Below the pieces are notes generated by a model. It was not told the DNA's origin, searched no databases, and saw only the letters and a list, made by a program, of their open reading frames with translations. Shown here one piece after another: positions 23,301 to 35,543 of a stretch of 64,000 nucleotides of DNA. This DNA comes from Rallus limicola. Taxonomy: Eukaryota; Chordata; Aves; Gruiformes; Rallidae. Positions within the stretch are counted from its first letter, which is position 1, and each line of letters starts with the position of its first letter. The stretch spans positions 31,350,991 through 31,414,990 of the forward strand of contig JAKCOZ010000007.1 of the NCBI GenBank assembly GCA_022605955.1, written 5' to 3'. The translations under genes and the position numbers were made by a program.

Positions 23301-23896
23301 AGCCAGTGGCGGGTGGAAATGTTTTTGCCAAAAACTGTAGGGCTACTTTGGATAAATACCTGGTTAGCGTGAAAGAGGGGGACACAGACCAAGCCTCATC
23401 TGAAGCCATTGCTGCAAGTCATTCTTGTCCCATCCCTAACAGAGGGATGATGGCTGAGAGGAGCACCGCATAGTGCTTCCCCTGGGAATGTGTTGGTTCT
23501 TTTAAATCCCTCTGATACCAAGAAACAACAAGCTAGCTATTTTTCCCCTCTGTTCAGAATTTGGAGATAAAATTTGTGTTCTTCCCATCACTTAGATCTA
23601 CCAGCATTAAGAGCCTGTCCACTGAATCCCAACTGCAGCTCGGCTGGTGGTGCACCAGGCAGATTAAAATCTGTATTTCTTTCCCACAGCCATCTACAGA
23701 GCAAACACTAGTGTAAGTATGTGCGGGAGGCTTTTTTTGGGTAGAGTCAGGAGATAGGCTTTGAAGAGAACAGGTATGACTTCAGAAGTGAGGACTGGTC
23801 TGTACCAGGTTTATCATTTTTAACTTACGTAGCTGGCCTTTAGAGTAAAAAGGCTCCTCTGTGTTGGGAAGATGCAGGGTGTGTGAGGAATGACAT

Positions 23897-24032
23897 AAGG
23901 CCAGGTTGGATGGGGCCCTGGGCAACCCCTAGATCTAGGCCTGGAGGTTGCTGGCCCTGCCTTTGGCAGAGGGGTTGGAACTCTGTGATCCTTGGGGTCC
24001 CTTCCAACCCAGACCATTCTATGATTCTATGA
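23897..24032 (+). mobile_element. CR1 LINE fragment with intact 3' tail
   Basis: It begins in the AGGCCAGGTTGGATGGGGCC block and ends with the full terminal signature CATTCTATGATTCTATGA at 24,015-24,032, after a GGTCCCTTCCAACCCAGAC block. About 136 bases remain. The gap between the opening block and the tail includes a changed segment (ggcaacccctagatctaggcctgg), so it is internally altered. Confidence 0.95.
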
Positions 24033-27000
24033 CCAGCTTTTAATGCTGTTCAGCTTCTGGACTTACAAATAGCACTATGGTGGAACCAGATGGCAAAATA
24101 GATCTGTATCAGGTGTATTCCCTGGTGCAACTTTCCCATGATTATTTCTTATGGAGTGTATTTTATCCCACAGTATATCACATTACAAGGAATACTTGTT
24201 TTTTCTCCTGAAGCTGCTGATGGAGTGAAGTAATGAATTTCAAAGTCCCATCCTTTACTGAAGTGGTGTTTAAAAGGTTTATCTTAACATCTTAACTTTA
24301 TACTGGTACAAGGTGAAGAACCTGCTCAGATACCCTGGTGGTAGCCACAACTTAATGGCAGAACAGAGTCTTGTCATGCCCTGTATGACTGCAGCAGGCC
24401 CTCATGGGACTCCATTGTTACACCAATCTTCAGGAATATCCCAGCAGCATGAAGAATGCTGTCTGGTTTTGCCCTCAAAACTAGCCTAAGTGTCTCAGAG
24501 GAACACTTCTGGTACTCTGCTGCTACAGAAATAGCATCCAGATCTTGAGCGACTTTTGGCACTCTTCATTGAAGCAACTTCTCCAAAAGCTGGAAAATGG
24601 GTAGATCCATGAATCGAGTTCCTCTTCTCCCTTGTCTGGTGCAACTCTCCCAGAGACAGCTGCCATGGAAGCTGCAGAGAGATCATCATGGGTTTTTTTA
24701 GTTACTAATGGTGCTGTTACCTCTCCATCTGTAGAGCTATTCTCTTCCTAGTGGAGGATGTGCCCCCTCATCCCAAGGTCATGAAGCTCCACCCAAGTTT
24801 TGGGAACACTTTCCATGCTTCTTCCTTGGTACTTAGGAGGAGTCTACCCAAAACAGATCCTGTTCCTCCTCTCTAAGTTTGGGATTGAATCACAGGTGAG
24901 AGGTGTTACAAAATCCCATTTATGTGTTTTGTCCCTGTTAAGTTCAGCAGTGACCAGGTATCAAATATGGTGAGAAAATACAGCAATGATGACTATTTCT
25001 AGTGAGTAGAAACTTCCTGTATCCTACGAAATAACTGGAAGAGGGAGGGTTCCCTGTAGAAATACTGACTGTTGGTTCTTGGTATCATAAAGTGAATTAA
25101 AAGAGCTGCCAGCAGCCAGGGAAATTCCAGATGAATGCCACTCAGCTGTGAGTTACATTTCCAAGGAAAAAGTGTGTCTGTTTGCACTCTTGGGCAGACT
25201 TCCAATTTTCAACATGTTGGACTGAGGGCTGGACCTCACTTCAGAGGATACTGCAACCCATTATTCATTTTACTTTTCTGAGAGTGTATTCTTGTCATGT
25301 CTGTCAAGGTAAAAATGATCACTCACCTTTGTGGATAGTGGTTTCTGAAGTTTAGCCTTTAAAGGGATGTCTTGGCATCTGAGTGATCAGTGGGGCATCA
25401 CTGATCTGGGTCTCCAGCATTCTTGGTAGAAATGAACTGTTTGTTACCTACATCCAAGTTTGCCTTATGCCCCCAGGGGGTAGCCAGCTTTGGAAATGTT
25501 CCTTTAAATTTTCATGTGCATATAGATGGATGGGTACTCCAGCCAACAGTGCTTTGGTGCATGGTAAATTCTGACTCAGGAAAGTGTTATCTGAGCCTAA
25601 AATTAAGAGGAAAATAGGGTAAAACCAGCCTTATGGTCATGGGTAGAAACACGGGATTAAGTCAGCCAGCCAAATAAAATGGCTTCTGGCTGAGTCTGGG
25701 ATGAAGCTGTCCTGCAAGACCTGCTAAACTTCTCCTTTTGAGGAGAGTTTAATCATCCCTTGAGATGTGTTAGTTTCTCATTTTTGCCACTGATGCTGGT
25801 TTTGTATTGTGCTTGTCATGACTTGAGTGCAGCATTGTCTTGTGACGGGCATGCTGGCGCAGTTGGGTCCCTCTGCACTAACGTGATGTGACGGCCCAAA
25901 ACAGGACTCCTCTAGAGTTTGTGTATCACCGAAAATTGTCCTGTCGGACTTCTTATGGAACCATTGATTTCATGACATTGGCATCTTGACTCTTGCTTGA
26001 TGGCATCCAATAGTCCCTACCTCCCATGGACTGAGCAGCTCTGTGTGGAAAGGCACCAAGGCTGAATTCTGTCTCACAGCACAGGGTGTAATGTATGCTG
26101 GAAAGTTAGCTCGCATCTTGCCACCTTCTGAAAAGAGCTTGGGCTTAAGCCATGCCATCCGTTTTGGCCAGCAAAGCCAAAGTATGTATTGGCCAAAAAG
26201 CATGGAGAGGTGTGATTCCTGAGTGACATGGCCGTGTCAGCACAGCCCTAAAGCACAGCGTGTGTTGGCTGGCGAAGTTGCCCTTTCTCCGTCCTGTAAG
26301 GCACTGCTGCTGGGCTCTTGTAGACCAGGGCTTTGCTGTGGTTGCCCAGTTTGCCGTGTAGCGTTTGGACAGGGTTATATGGGTGTTTGTCTGCTGCTGG
26401 AGTGCTTCTGGGGTCCTGTAAATTTTTAAAGGGGTGTTTTCAGATGCTCCTCAGTAAGAGAGGTGAAAGGTGCATTTTGATACTGCAGGTCATCTTTCAT
26501 CATCCTTCTTTGTAGAGTAGTTGTGTTGTTCCCCTTGCACTCTGGAGTGTGGGCATGGCAGCTGCTATTCTAGCTATGTGTCATCGAAAGCTAGATAATA
26601 TTCCAAGATTTTAAAAAAAACAAAAAACCGTGGAAAAATGCACAGACAGAGGAAACAAGGCACTTTACCTCTTGGGCAGACCAGCCCCCATCTCTCTTCT
26701 TGGCACTGCTTGAGCCCTGAGACTCAAAAGATGGATAACTCCATTGGGTTTTTGCCATCTACTCTTGTCTTTCCACTCTGAGTTTTAATCCTTGACTCTT
26801 TCAAGAGTTCATCTTGTTAAACTGCTACTACAGGTCCTCTGGTGAAATACTGCTCCTCTCTTCCTCCCTGGCCTTTTAGAGTTACAAGCTTCTTTGCTTG
26901 AGAAAAGCACTTCAAGGTCATTCCCAGCCTTGTTGTAGAATCAGAGGAGAGAGGTTTATCAGTTCTTACTTAATCCCATCTCTCTTAAAGTGCAAGCACT

Positions 27001-27299
27001 TGATATTTGCTTGCCTATTTCCCATCCCACTATTGGTGATACAGAAAAGTTTCATTACAAGAATTCAGTGTAGAAGCACTGAGGAATCAAAATGGTTTAC
27101 ACAAGGTCAGGCAGATAATTAAAGCTCCTCTCCTATAGCCCAGCTGGGACCATACCCTCTTGCCACTCCTTTTCTTTGGTGCACCCACGTCCCTGGGTTA
27201 TGAGTTGCTACCTGGATAGCTCGGCTTCTCCATGCAGTATAGGATGCACTGATTTCTGAACCAGGTCCCTTAGGATGTGCCAGCTGAGTGCCACAGATG

Positions 27300-27560
27300 G
27301 CAAGGCGACGTCAGACCTGCAAGTCTGTTATTTATCTGTTTGCTTTCAAGTTGGAAATTACTGCCTTTGCCAAAACTAGCGCAATCATTCGGTCTATTGG
27401 AATTGCACAACTCAGTCTCAGATTAGATCGAAGTTTATTGAGATGCTGTTATCAGCAAGAAAGCATCAAAATAGCCAGCTTGGCCTCCAAGAGGCATGTG
27501 TGTTCTGACTTGAAACAGTATGTGGAGGGCTGTGACTTTGGCTTGCTTTTCTCCCAAAAT
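27300..27560. promoter_or_regulatory. Candidate regulatory block around a long open frame
   Basis: This segment keeps isolated CpGs in an otherwise CpG-poor region (CGACGTCAG near 27,305, TAGCGCAATCATTCGG near 27,378, AGATCGAAG near 27,426). It stays open in one + strand frame for 119 codons (27,288-27,647). Retained CpGs point to constraint or to low germline methylation. The frame carries no recognised protein domain, so I prefer a regulatory element over an exon. Confidence 0.25.
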
Positions 27561-27676
27561 AAGAATGGACAGTTTTTTCTCTCCCCTTCAGTGAAACTTG
27601 GTGTTTTTTTCTTCATCAAAAGGGGACACAGAAAATATTTTTGCTAGATCAGGTTCCTGGAATGTTGCTCAAGTTC

Positions 27677-27709
27677 TATATATATTATATATATATGTAC
27701 ACACACACT
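27677..27709. repeat. (TA)n(CA)n microsatellite
   Basis: A TA run with one slip, followed by GTACACACACAC. Confidence 0.9.
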
Positions 27710-28934
27710 GGTTCTCTTCATAACTGTGGAGAGCCAGGGCGCCCAGTGTCCTAGGGTGTGAAGCTCTCACATTTAGCCTGTTCCAGTAGATCACAGGAGA
27801 TGGAATATCAGTGTAATGTCCTTAATTACATCTCCATTCACGGTTCCCCCTTTTCCATACTCCCTGCAGCCAGGACCTTGCCATTGCTGTAGGAATTCAT
27901 ACTGGCATTCCAACATTCAAAAGCACCATTTGCTATTTTTACCTGTTTTTTGGGATTTTCTTTTGGAAACAATATGCTAAAGACAAATGAAATAAACAAG
28001 TCACTAAGCAAAGCATTTAAATGAATGTGTAGTCATTATAACTGATATCAGGAAAGGAATGCAAATAGGCCAGTATGTGGCTTGATGCTTTCAGCTCCTG
28101 TCCCTCTGTTTTGTTTCTAATTTTGAGCACAGTAAAGGGCCAGTGTATGACCACCTGCTTACAAAATGCTGGTTACATGTGTCTTCCAGTGTTGTCATAG
28201 TAATGATATGTCATGTATGTGTCAATGTTATGTCTTGCCATGAATGTACCTGTGTGACTCTAAACCTTGCTGCATTTCCTTCTCCTGTTCTTCATCACCA
28301 ATAATAACAATTGTTTCCAGTCAACTTCTGCATCCATTCTAAATAAATTAGAAATAGGATTTCACTTCATTCAGTACCAGTGGGAAATTCATAACCTGCA
28401 AAGTTTGCAAGGGTATTGCAGGGAAAATGTTAAGCATGTACTTAAGGATCAGTGATGTTGATGAATTTAAGTGTGCTCTTAAACCTCAGGAGCTCTTGCC
28501 TCTTTCCAAGGGTTGGTCTTAATGGAGGGTTCTGAAAGAAGGAGAACTGATCTCCACTTGCAAGGCCCTAGAGATGGAATTGCATCTTGAGGGGAGGAAT
28601 AATCAATCAAAGCTGATGCTGATACTGCTGTGAACATTATCCTGGTCATACCTTTTCATTTTCTAAAGATAAGATTGTTTCAGCATGATCTAAAGATTCC
28701 TTCAATTTTCAAATAGGGTTTCTTTTTTCCTCCTTTTGTGATTTGTTTTCCCTTATTTTTCTTGTCATGTAATTGCCTTTGCAGTTTTAACAAGGTTTTG
28801 AAGTTAACACTACTTTGAGGCAGTGATATCTAGGCCGAAGAGGTTCGCACCTCTTTGGTGTGAGAGAGTTCTTGTGATTTTTGGGGAGGGAGGTCTTGTG
28901 ATGAGGACATGAAGAAGCAGGGAATCAAGGCTCC

Positions 28935-29095
28935 TAGGTCCAGATTCGATCTCAGTGGCTTTCCCTCCTGTGAGCCTTTGGCAAGTGAGAGATTAATGCA
29001 GACTCCATATAACCATCTTTAAAATAGATCTCCCTTGGGGAGAGAATGGATTAATTAACATTTCAGAAGCGCTTTGAGTTCCTTTGATAGGTGAA
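28935..29095 (+). mobile_element. MIR-like ancient SINE fragment
   Basis: The order of blocks follows MIR: a tRNA-like B-box remnant (CAGATTCGATCTC), then GAGCCTTTGGCAAGT (MIR 'gaccttgggcaagtca'), then CCATCTTTAAAATAGA (MIR 'tcatctgtaaaatggg'), then AGAAGCGCTTTGAG. All are diverged but collinear, which supports a real old insertion. Confidence 0.55.
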
Positions 29096-29199
29096 GCAGA
29101 AATGCAAAAGGGTGGGTTTTTTTTCTTGCTAGACATAGGCTGTCTAAAGGATGTATTTTAATTATGTTGGTTTACCTCCTAAGAGCTCTTTTTCAAATG

Positions 29200-29480
29200 G
29201 AAGACTATTTAACTTCTCATGTACGTATCAATATGGTGTTTTACTGCCAATTTAAGCAAAATAAAATATACAGTGTCTGGACCCAGACTAGATTTGGTAC
29301 CTTCACATCATGAAAGCTCATGCTGATAATTTGCCAGTAGCCTCAGGGCTCTGATAGTAATTTGCCAGATGCTATACTGAACCTAATTTGCATCTGTATT
29401 TACATAAATGCTTTAATTAAAATTATATGCAACAACCTGAGATAGATGAGCAGCACTGCCTGGTATTTGTTTGCATTCCC
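29200..29480. promoter_or_regulatory. AT-rich candidate regulatory block
   Basis: It contains an imperfect direct repeat (GATAATTTGCCAGTAGC near 29,324 and TAGTAATTTGCCAGATGC near 29,356), a TAATTTGCAT octamer-like site near 29,385 and a TTAATTAAAATTAT homeodomain cluster near 29,413. No coding or repeat signature. Inference only. Confidence 0.25.
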
Positions 29481-32400
29481 TGACAATAAACCCCTGCCTT
29501 GGCTGCTTCTTTTGCAACTTGACAGGACTATTTGAGGTGTGGACTAGAAACCTGTCAGATTTCTAGTTTGGCTCAGCTGCAAACTGAGGAGCAACTTCAG
29601 CTTTCAGGACCAGATTCTAGGAAAAGGGAGTATTTGAGTATCTTGATGCTAAAGGTCAAATTTGGTCCATGGATGCTGTAGATTTAAGGTAGTTCTGTGC
29701 AGTCAGGATGTATAGCTTCTTGGAGACCATGCCTGCTTTGTCACACATGCAAAATGTGAAACTCCACTAAGGACAGTAGAAAAACATTTTAAATACAGCT
29801 TCTATCAGGAATTAACATTTCTGAGCACTGTACATCTTTGAGCAGAGCCATTACAGAGCTCCTCAGGCAATAAAAGGGATTTCCGAACTGAAGTAGGGTC
29901 CCAGTTGTTTCAGTGGGACACGTGAAAGCTCATAGCTGACTTTGGATGAAGGCAGTGGAGACTCTGGCTGAGGTTTTTGTTTAGACCACACTTTTAATCT
30001 GGAAAATATAAGCATATAATTAAGTCTAAGATGTGCAGCTTGCCTTTGGACAGTGGAGGACGCTCTGGTTGATGTTGTTCTACTGCTTTCTGGTTATCTG
30101 GAAGTTGTCACAAAAGCTCGCAAGGGGTAAAGAAATGGAGTGGCAAAGTTATGACTGATTTCACAGACTACTTTGAAGATATGGGAAGGACAGGATAAGG
30201 AGAGTCATAACTACCTTGCATGAGTTTGGAGGGCTGCTGAGCTCTATTTAAAGGTGTTTACTTAATGTGATCTATAGGAGATACTCAAAGCCACTGTTTC
30301 CCTTGCTGAGAGGTTGTATATAAACCTGGGCATTACCAGTGGCTTTCCTCAGTGACCTCTGACTGTGTTTGCCTGTGGTCATTTCTGAATCCAGTTTGAG
30401 AGAGTCCATTCATGTTCAGCATGTTCGTACATTGACCCCATTTGTCTGACAGCTCTCTTGAGGAGGATAAACCACCTCACGTATTATGACCTGCCATGGG
30501 TCAGGTGGCCAAAACCTGTTTATTGAAGTCCATGTGCAGGAGCCCAAGCACAAAAGCAACAAAGTTTGTTGCAGTGTGGCTGATATATTTAAAACCAAAG
30601 CATTATGCCAGCAGTAAGGTTGAAATGCATGTCAGAGAGTTTGAGGTGACTGAGACTGGGAAGGATGGTTTGGGGTGACCTGGCGCTGCCCTGTACAGAA
30701 ATGGCAGCCGCTGGTGGTTGCAGAGGCCGTATTGCTGCTGGGGGCACCACCTGCCCAGTAGCTGGGGTCTGAAGCTGAAAAAAAGCTGTCATTTTTCCCT
30801 CGTTTGAGAGAGAGGAGGGGAAGGTACACAGTGGTTATTCAGTCCCTCAGCAAGGAGGGTGCGCAGAGTTTCACTCCTCTCTGTTAGTAAAGCTCTTTTA
30901 GAGCATGACGGTAGCAGATCAGCAAGAGGGTCTGGGATATGACACACAGGGGAAAAAAAATTCCACCAGGGAGTGTTGTGTAGGGTGGGGATCTGTAATT
31001 AGGAAGTTTCTAACTTTGTGTTAAAATTTGCTCTGTAGTTCCCTCACGGACAGGGAGGTCCATTGGCTCAGCTGTCCCTGCTCAGCACCCTCTTCCCTTG
31101 TCCATACTGCGGCCCCAGCCCCTGGAAGGAGTGGCAGGTGGCAGGAGGGCAGAGGCCCTGGTAGGCTGGGCTTGGCAACTCTGCTTCAACCCTGAAACAG
31201 CTCCTAGTTTGAATGTGGACAAACACGACATGTTTGGTACCTCTGCCTTTTTCACAAAGTGACCTCTTGTCATGTTTTGAGGTGTGAGAACAAGCCAGGT
31301 CAGGGGGTCAGCAAGCAGCCCTACATCTGGAGAAGGTTGCTTTCAAAAACAGTAGTGTCTGTCTGATTTTAAAATTCACTGTTAATGTTTTAAGTGTACC
31401 GAGTGCTAAAAGCCAGCCTTTAATCAGCCTGTGGTATTTTAAGAATCGTGCCAACCGTTACTGCCTCAGAGATACCTGGAGATTTGGTCGAGAGAAGCCT
31501 GGCCTAGTTTTTCAGGGTAGGTAGCAACGCATTTTCATTTCCCTATTTAACATGAGCCTCCCCAGTCTTAGGTTTCGGGGTGTTTTCTTTGAAAGGTTGC
31601 AAAGCTCCAAGCAGCCAATTTAATGCATGGCAGAATAGAGAAGCTGGGAGGTAATACAGCAATAATTCTTGAAATTAGAAGTATATTAAGAACTGCACGT
31701 CAGCTGTGGGTAAAGTACAGCATGGCGGGGTTTGGGAGGGTCGCCGGTCGGGAAAGAAGGTCACCCTGTTGGGCAAGGGGACCTTGGGCCCTGCTGCCAC
31801 AAGGGCAACTCCATCACCTGCAGCACTTCAGTTCTAGAGGTGCACTGTAGTGCAGGACTGGCACAGTTTCCCTTACGAAGACAAGGCTTAACTGAGTAAA
31901 ATCATGGTGAGAAAATGTTGGGGGTTAATCATTTGCATATCAGAAATTGGTAAGCTGTTAGGCTGGGGGTTTTATTTGCATTACACAGCTGATATGGTGG
32001 AAATGATTACTCATCTTTCCATCCCAGCTCTCCAGACTCGGAAAACAGAATATAAAAAGGCTAAGGGATCCGTCCTGATGATCCTCTGGATCTCGTGCAT
32101 GCCAGACGGGTGTCCCAGAGGCAGGAAAGAAATGCTGGGCTTAGATCCCTCTTGAACTCTGACTTGGAAGCGCATATGTGTACAGATACGTTGATATGAG
32201 ACCTTTGAGATGCCTGCAACAAGTTGCCTAAAGCAGGATCCAACCTTTTGTCACCTAAGGCCAGTTCTTATTTATTATTTCTATTTCAGGGGGCCTCAAG
32301 ACACCCATTGGGGTTGATGAAATGGCATAAAGCAAAGCTGGAGGCTGTGCCAAATAGTTCATAACCATGGAGGAAAACTTGGCAGAGGGGCAGAGAAAGG

Positions 32401-33479
32401 GAGGGATGAATTAATGGTAAAATGTGTGTGAGTGTTTTAATGTGTTTGTCTCACATTAGCTTTACTAGATGTTGTCGGCTGTCATAAGTTTTGTGTGCCT
32501 AACAGCAAAGAAGTTAAGTAGTATTTAATAAATGCAGAAGCAGTATGGGAAGACGGCATTTCATGAATTTAGAAATCAATTCAGATGCTCTTTCATTGTT
32601 AGTTAGACTTTATTATTTTATAAAAACTGCCTTTTTGATTTGGAGTCACCCAACAAAACTAATCCTTGGCTCAGATGCATGTTTGACTTAAGTTCTGATG
32701 TTCTCTTTTTCTTCTTTTGAAACTAAAAAAAAACCCTTAGCTTTAAAAAAAATGATATGGTATTTGCAGAATCAATAGAAAAGCTGACCCAGATAAAAGT
32801 GCGCAAAAATTGGTTTCATGCCCTAGAACTTTTCCCACATGCTTTTTGATGCAGTGTATGTGATCCTTCAAAAAGGAGGTAACATACAGTGATCTCGGCA
32901 GCTTTGAAGAATTGTTCTGGAAGAATAACAAGGAGCACTGGAGAAAGGGGTGTGCACGTGCACCTTCTTTTTTTCCCCTCATTAAATATATCGTGAGATG
33001 GAAGAAACTAATATCATGTTGCTGGTTATGTGGAAGGATAGGATAAATTTTTTGTGACATCTGGTTTTGTCTGAGTTTTGAAGTGTGAAAGTGCATTTCT
33101 GCTGCAGCTTTTTGCAGTAGGATGTGAATTGCACTTTAGCTTACCTTGGTTTCAAACCTGCTTCTACTGAAGTGAGTGACAAAGGTGTATCCAAATAGTA
33201 GCAGATTTGCTCTCAGAAATGTAATTCTGCCCTGGATCTTGAGTCAGGTAGAAGAGTTTAAGAATCATCTGCTGCTACAGATGTGTCCCAATAAAAATAG
33301 GATCCAAATCTCAATTCAATTCAAACGTAGCACTTAGATCTACAGGAATCAGACATTAAGTGTGTCAGCCTGGTTTGCTTTTGCCTGTGAACCTGGAGAT
33401 GTTACAAATCAGCATTCATTGAAAGCATCATCATGGTGAAGATGATAAACTGATAGGACAGTTTGTATGTAAAGGGTGA

Positions 33480-33772
33480 GTCAGGCAGACAGGACCAGTC
33501 TCTTCTCAGTGATGTTCAATGATAGGACAAGGGGCAATGGGTGCAAGCTGGGGCATAGGAAGTTCCATGTGAATATAAGGAGGAACTTTTTCATTGTGAG
33601 GGTGACAGAGCACTGGGACAGGGTGCCCAGAGAGGTGGATTCTCCTTCTCCAGAGACATGCCTGGATGCGTTTCTGTGTGATTTAGTCCAGGTGATCCTG
33701 CTCTGGCAAGGGGGTTGGACTAGGTGATCTTTCAAAGTCCCTTCCAACTCCTAACATTCTGTGATTCTGTGA
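33480..33772 (+). mobile_element. CR1 LINE fragment, 3' end
   Basis: About 290 bases of the CR1 3' end: the GACAAGGGGCAATGGGTGCA block, the GAGGAACTTTTTCATTGTGA block, the CACTGGGACAGGGTGCCCAG block, and a tail ending CATTCTGTGATTCTGTGA. The tail and internal blocks resemble the same CR1 group as the 38-39 kb copy. No coding capacity remains, although both strands stay open by chance for more than 80 codons. Confidence 0.95.
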
Positions 33773-35454
33773 CAGATTTGTGGGACTGGGAGACTGGCAG
33801 GCTGTTAGGAGAAAGTTTTGCTCTATCCATTTGTATTATCTGCCTTTAAAAAAGAAAAAAGAAGTTAAAATCTAGCCAGAGGGAAAGGATGGGCCAAAAG
33901 TTACTGATTCTTAACAGAATAAGCAGATGCAGTGCCCGGGCTGTGTTGGCTATTCCCAGAATAGGGAGAAAAGGCCACAAAAGCAACTGCTTCATGGGAA
34001 TTTCCACAAACTTTTCCAGTCCTTGGGGCTGGATGCTGTTTTTCAGCGCTCAGTGTATGCAGTCTCCTCTTCCAGCTGCAGTTGCTTCAGCACAGAGGGG
34101 ACCAAAATGCCAGCACTGGGGCTGTCCAGCTGAGGAGTAAGTGCACCAGGGAGGCACGAACCCCAGGAGATACTCACCTCAGCCAGGCTGCTAAGGGAAA
34201 TGGTAGTAAGGAGAGCAGATGTAGCTCAGCACCCAGGAGGACCATATGGCGACATACAGAGGACTCCAGACAACTATTCCTACTGTCTCTTTGTGGCTTC
34301 TCAATTACTTGTAGTTGGAAGTAGATCACCTGGCATAAATGCAGGAGCTGCTGACCAAGGTGCGTCTCACTTATCTAAATAGAGACATGTGGATGCTAAT
34401 ACTGAAAATGGAAGACTCAGTAACACCTAACTGCACTGGTCTACAAGAATGAATTGAGCATAAACACCATTACTTAAATGGAACAAAGTAATTTTTTGCT
34501 TTATATTTACACCCTGTGCTCATTTTGTTCCTTGTACCACTTTTGCACTGACGGCTGCTGTGTTTGGCAGGAGTTTGCAAACACGGTGCTTACAGCCAAA
34601 AGTAGGAATGGTCTAAACAGCCGGAAAAGGGAAACCCCATCCTCTTGTATTTATTTTTATAATGGCAGAATGTACTCTCTGGCTGGCCTTGAGCTGTCTT
34701 CTTAATTTTTTTTTAAAGTTGTTTGGGTTTTGTTGGGGTTTTTTTTCTTTTCAGTGTGGGGGCTGAAGGCAACAAAAGAGGGAATGAATTAAGAGCAGGA
34801 GAAAAGAGTGTCTGCTGTTGGGCTGTGTCATGTGGTGAGGAAATCAGGCTGAAACTGGAGAGACCAGGCCAAACCTGACGGCAGTACTGGGAGGCTTTAA
34901 ATTGTGTCACTCTGACAGCTGATCTAAGCAGTGAAAATAGCTAGTGATGTTTCTGGCTGCAGTCTAGGTTAAATAGCATTGTGCCTACATGAAGGGATTC
35001 TGGTGGGCTGCTGCTTGCTTCGTTTGCAATACCTGCCTGCGTGATGCCTCTTGTAGGTGGTCTCAAACCATGACCCCATCCTTTCCAAGTTGGCACATGC
35101 TTTTAGACTGTGGAGACTGACGTGAGTTAGTGTGCTTTTGCTCTGTGTTCACTTCAGTTCTCTCCCTCTCTCTGTTGGTCTTTTCCTCTCCAGCATTGCT
35201 GTTGTCATGAGCTTGGGGCGAGAGGAGAGAGAGTGTGATTCTTGGCTGAGTCCCTCATGTACAACATCCACCGCATCTCTTGAGCAGACACGTACAGTGA
35301 TACCTAGATGGATCTGAACACAGGGACTGGACATCCCATGATGCTGAAAATTAATTAGTGGATGAACAATCTGCAGCTCAGTTGCTTAAAAATAAAATAA
35401 AAGTTACTGCTGTAGGGATGTTGGGCTGCAAAGGCGTCCTACAGCAATGCTACT

Positions 35455-35543
35455 GTAGCAAATGCTGTGTTGGAAAACAGTTATCAATCAGGGTTCTGGC
35501 AGAGAAGAGATTGATAATTGTTTTCCAACACATTTATTGCTAT
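35455..35543 (+). ncRNA. MicroRNA-precursor-like hairpin (novel candidate)
   Basis: The arm at 35,466-35,489 (begins TGTGTTGGAAAACAG) pairs with the arm at 35,509-35,532 (ends TTGTTTTCCAACACA) over 24 consecutive positions, enclosing a 19-base loop (35,490-35,508). The only non-Watson-Crick pair is G35,480 with T35,518. That is a G-U wobble in + strand RNA but a C-A mismatch in minus strand RNA, so the + strand folds better. Below the stem is a small internal loop, then a basal stem of TAGCAA (35,456-35,461) with TTGCTA (35,537-35,542). The total of about 89 bases fits a Drosha/Dicer precursor. It lies in the inferred intron in the sense direction. I do not recognise the arms as a known miRNA family. 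A palindromic MITE is the main alternative. Confidence 0.5.

Larger units (their letters stand above)
15800..23890. other. Inferred intron, no gene seen
   Basis: Non-coding sequence with AT-rich tracts (near 16,500 and 20,700-20,900), two short tandem duplications (21,213 and 21,608), a C-run (22,344), a T-run (22,920), an MIR-like fragment (23,215) and a candidate regulatory block at 22,690-22,915. Open frames are short and overlap on both strands, with no domains. Confidence 0.5.
24040..33470. other. Inferred intron, no gene seen
   Basis: No supportable exon. It contains a TA/CA microsatellite (27,677), an MIR-like fragment (28,935) and AT-rich blocks at 27,300-27,560 and 29,200-29,480 that could be regulatory. 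The longest frame, 119 codons on the + strand at 27,288-27,647, has no recognised domain. Confidence 0.5.

Noticed and set aside
28930..28955. tRNA B-box-like GATTCGATCTC
   Set aside because: There is no A box at proper distance and no cloverleaf; it fits an MIR SINE remnant better.
33476..33747. Open frames of 83 and 88 codons on both strands
   Set aside because: They lie within a CR1 3' end that is non-coding; the openness is incidental.
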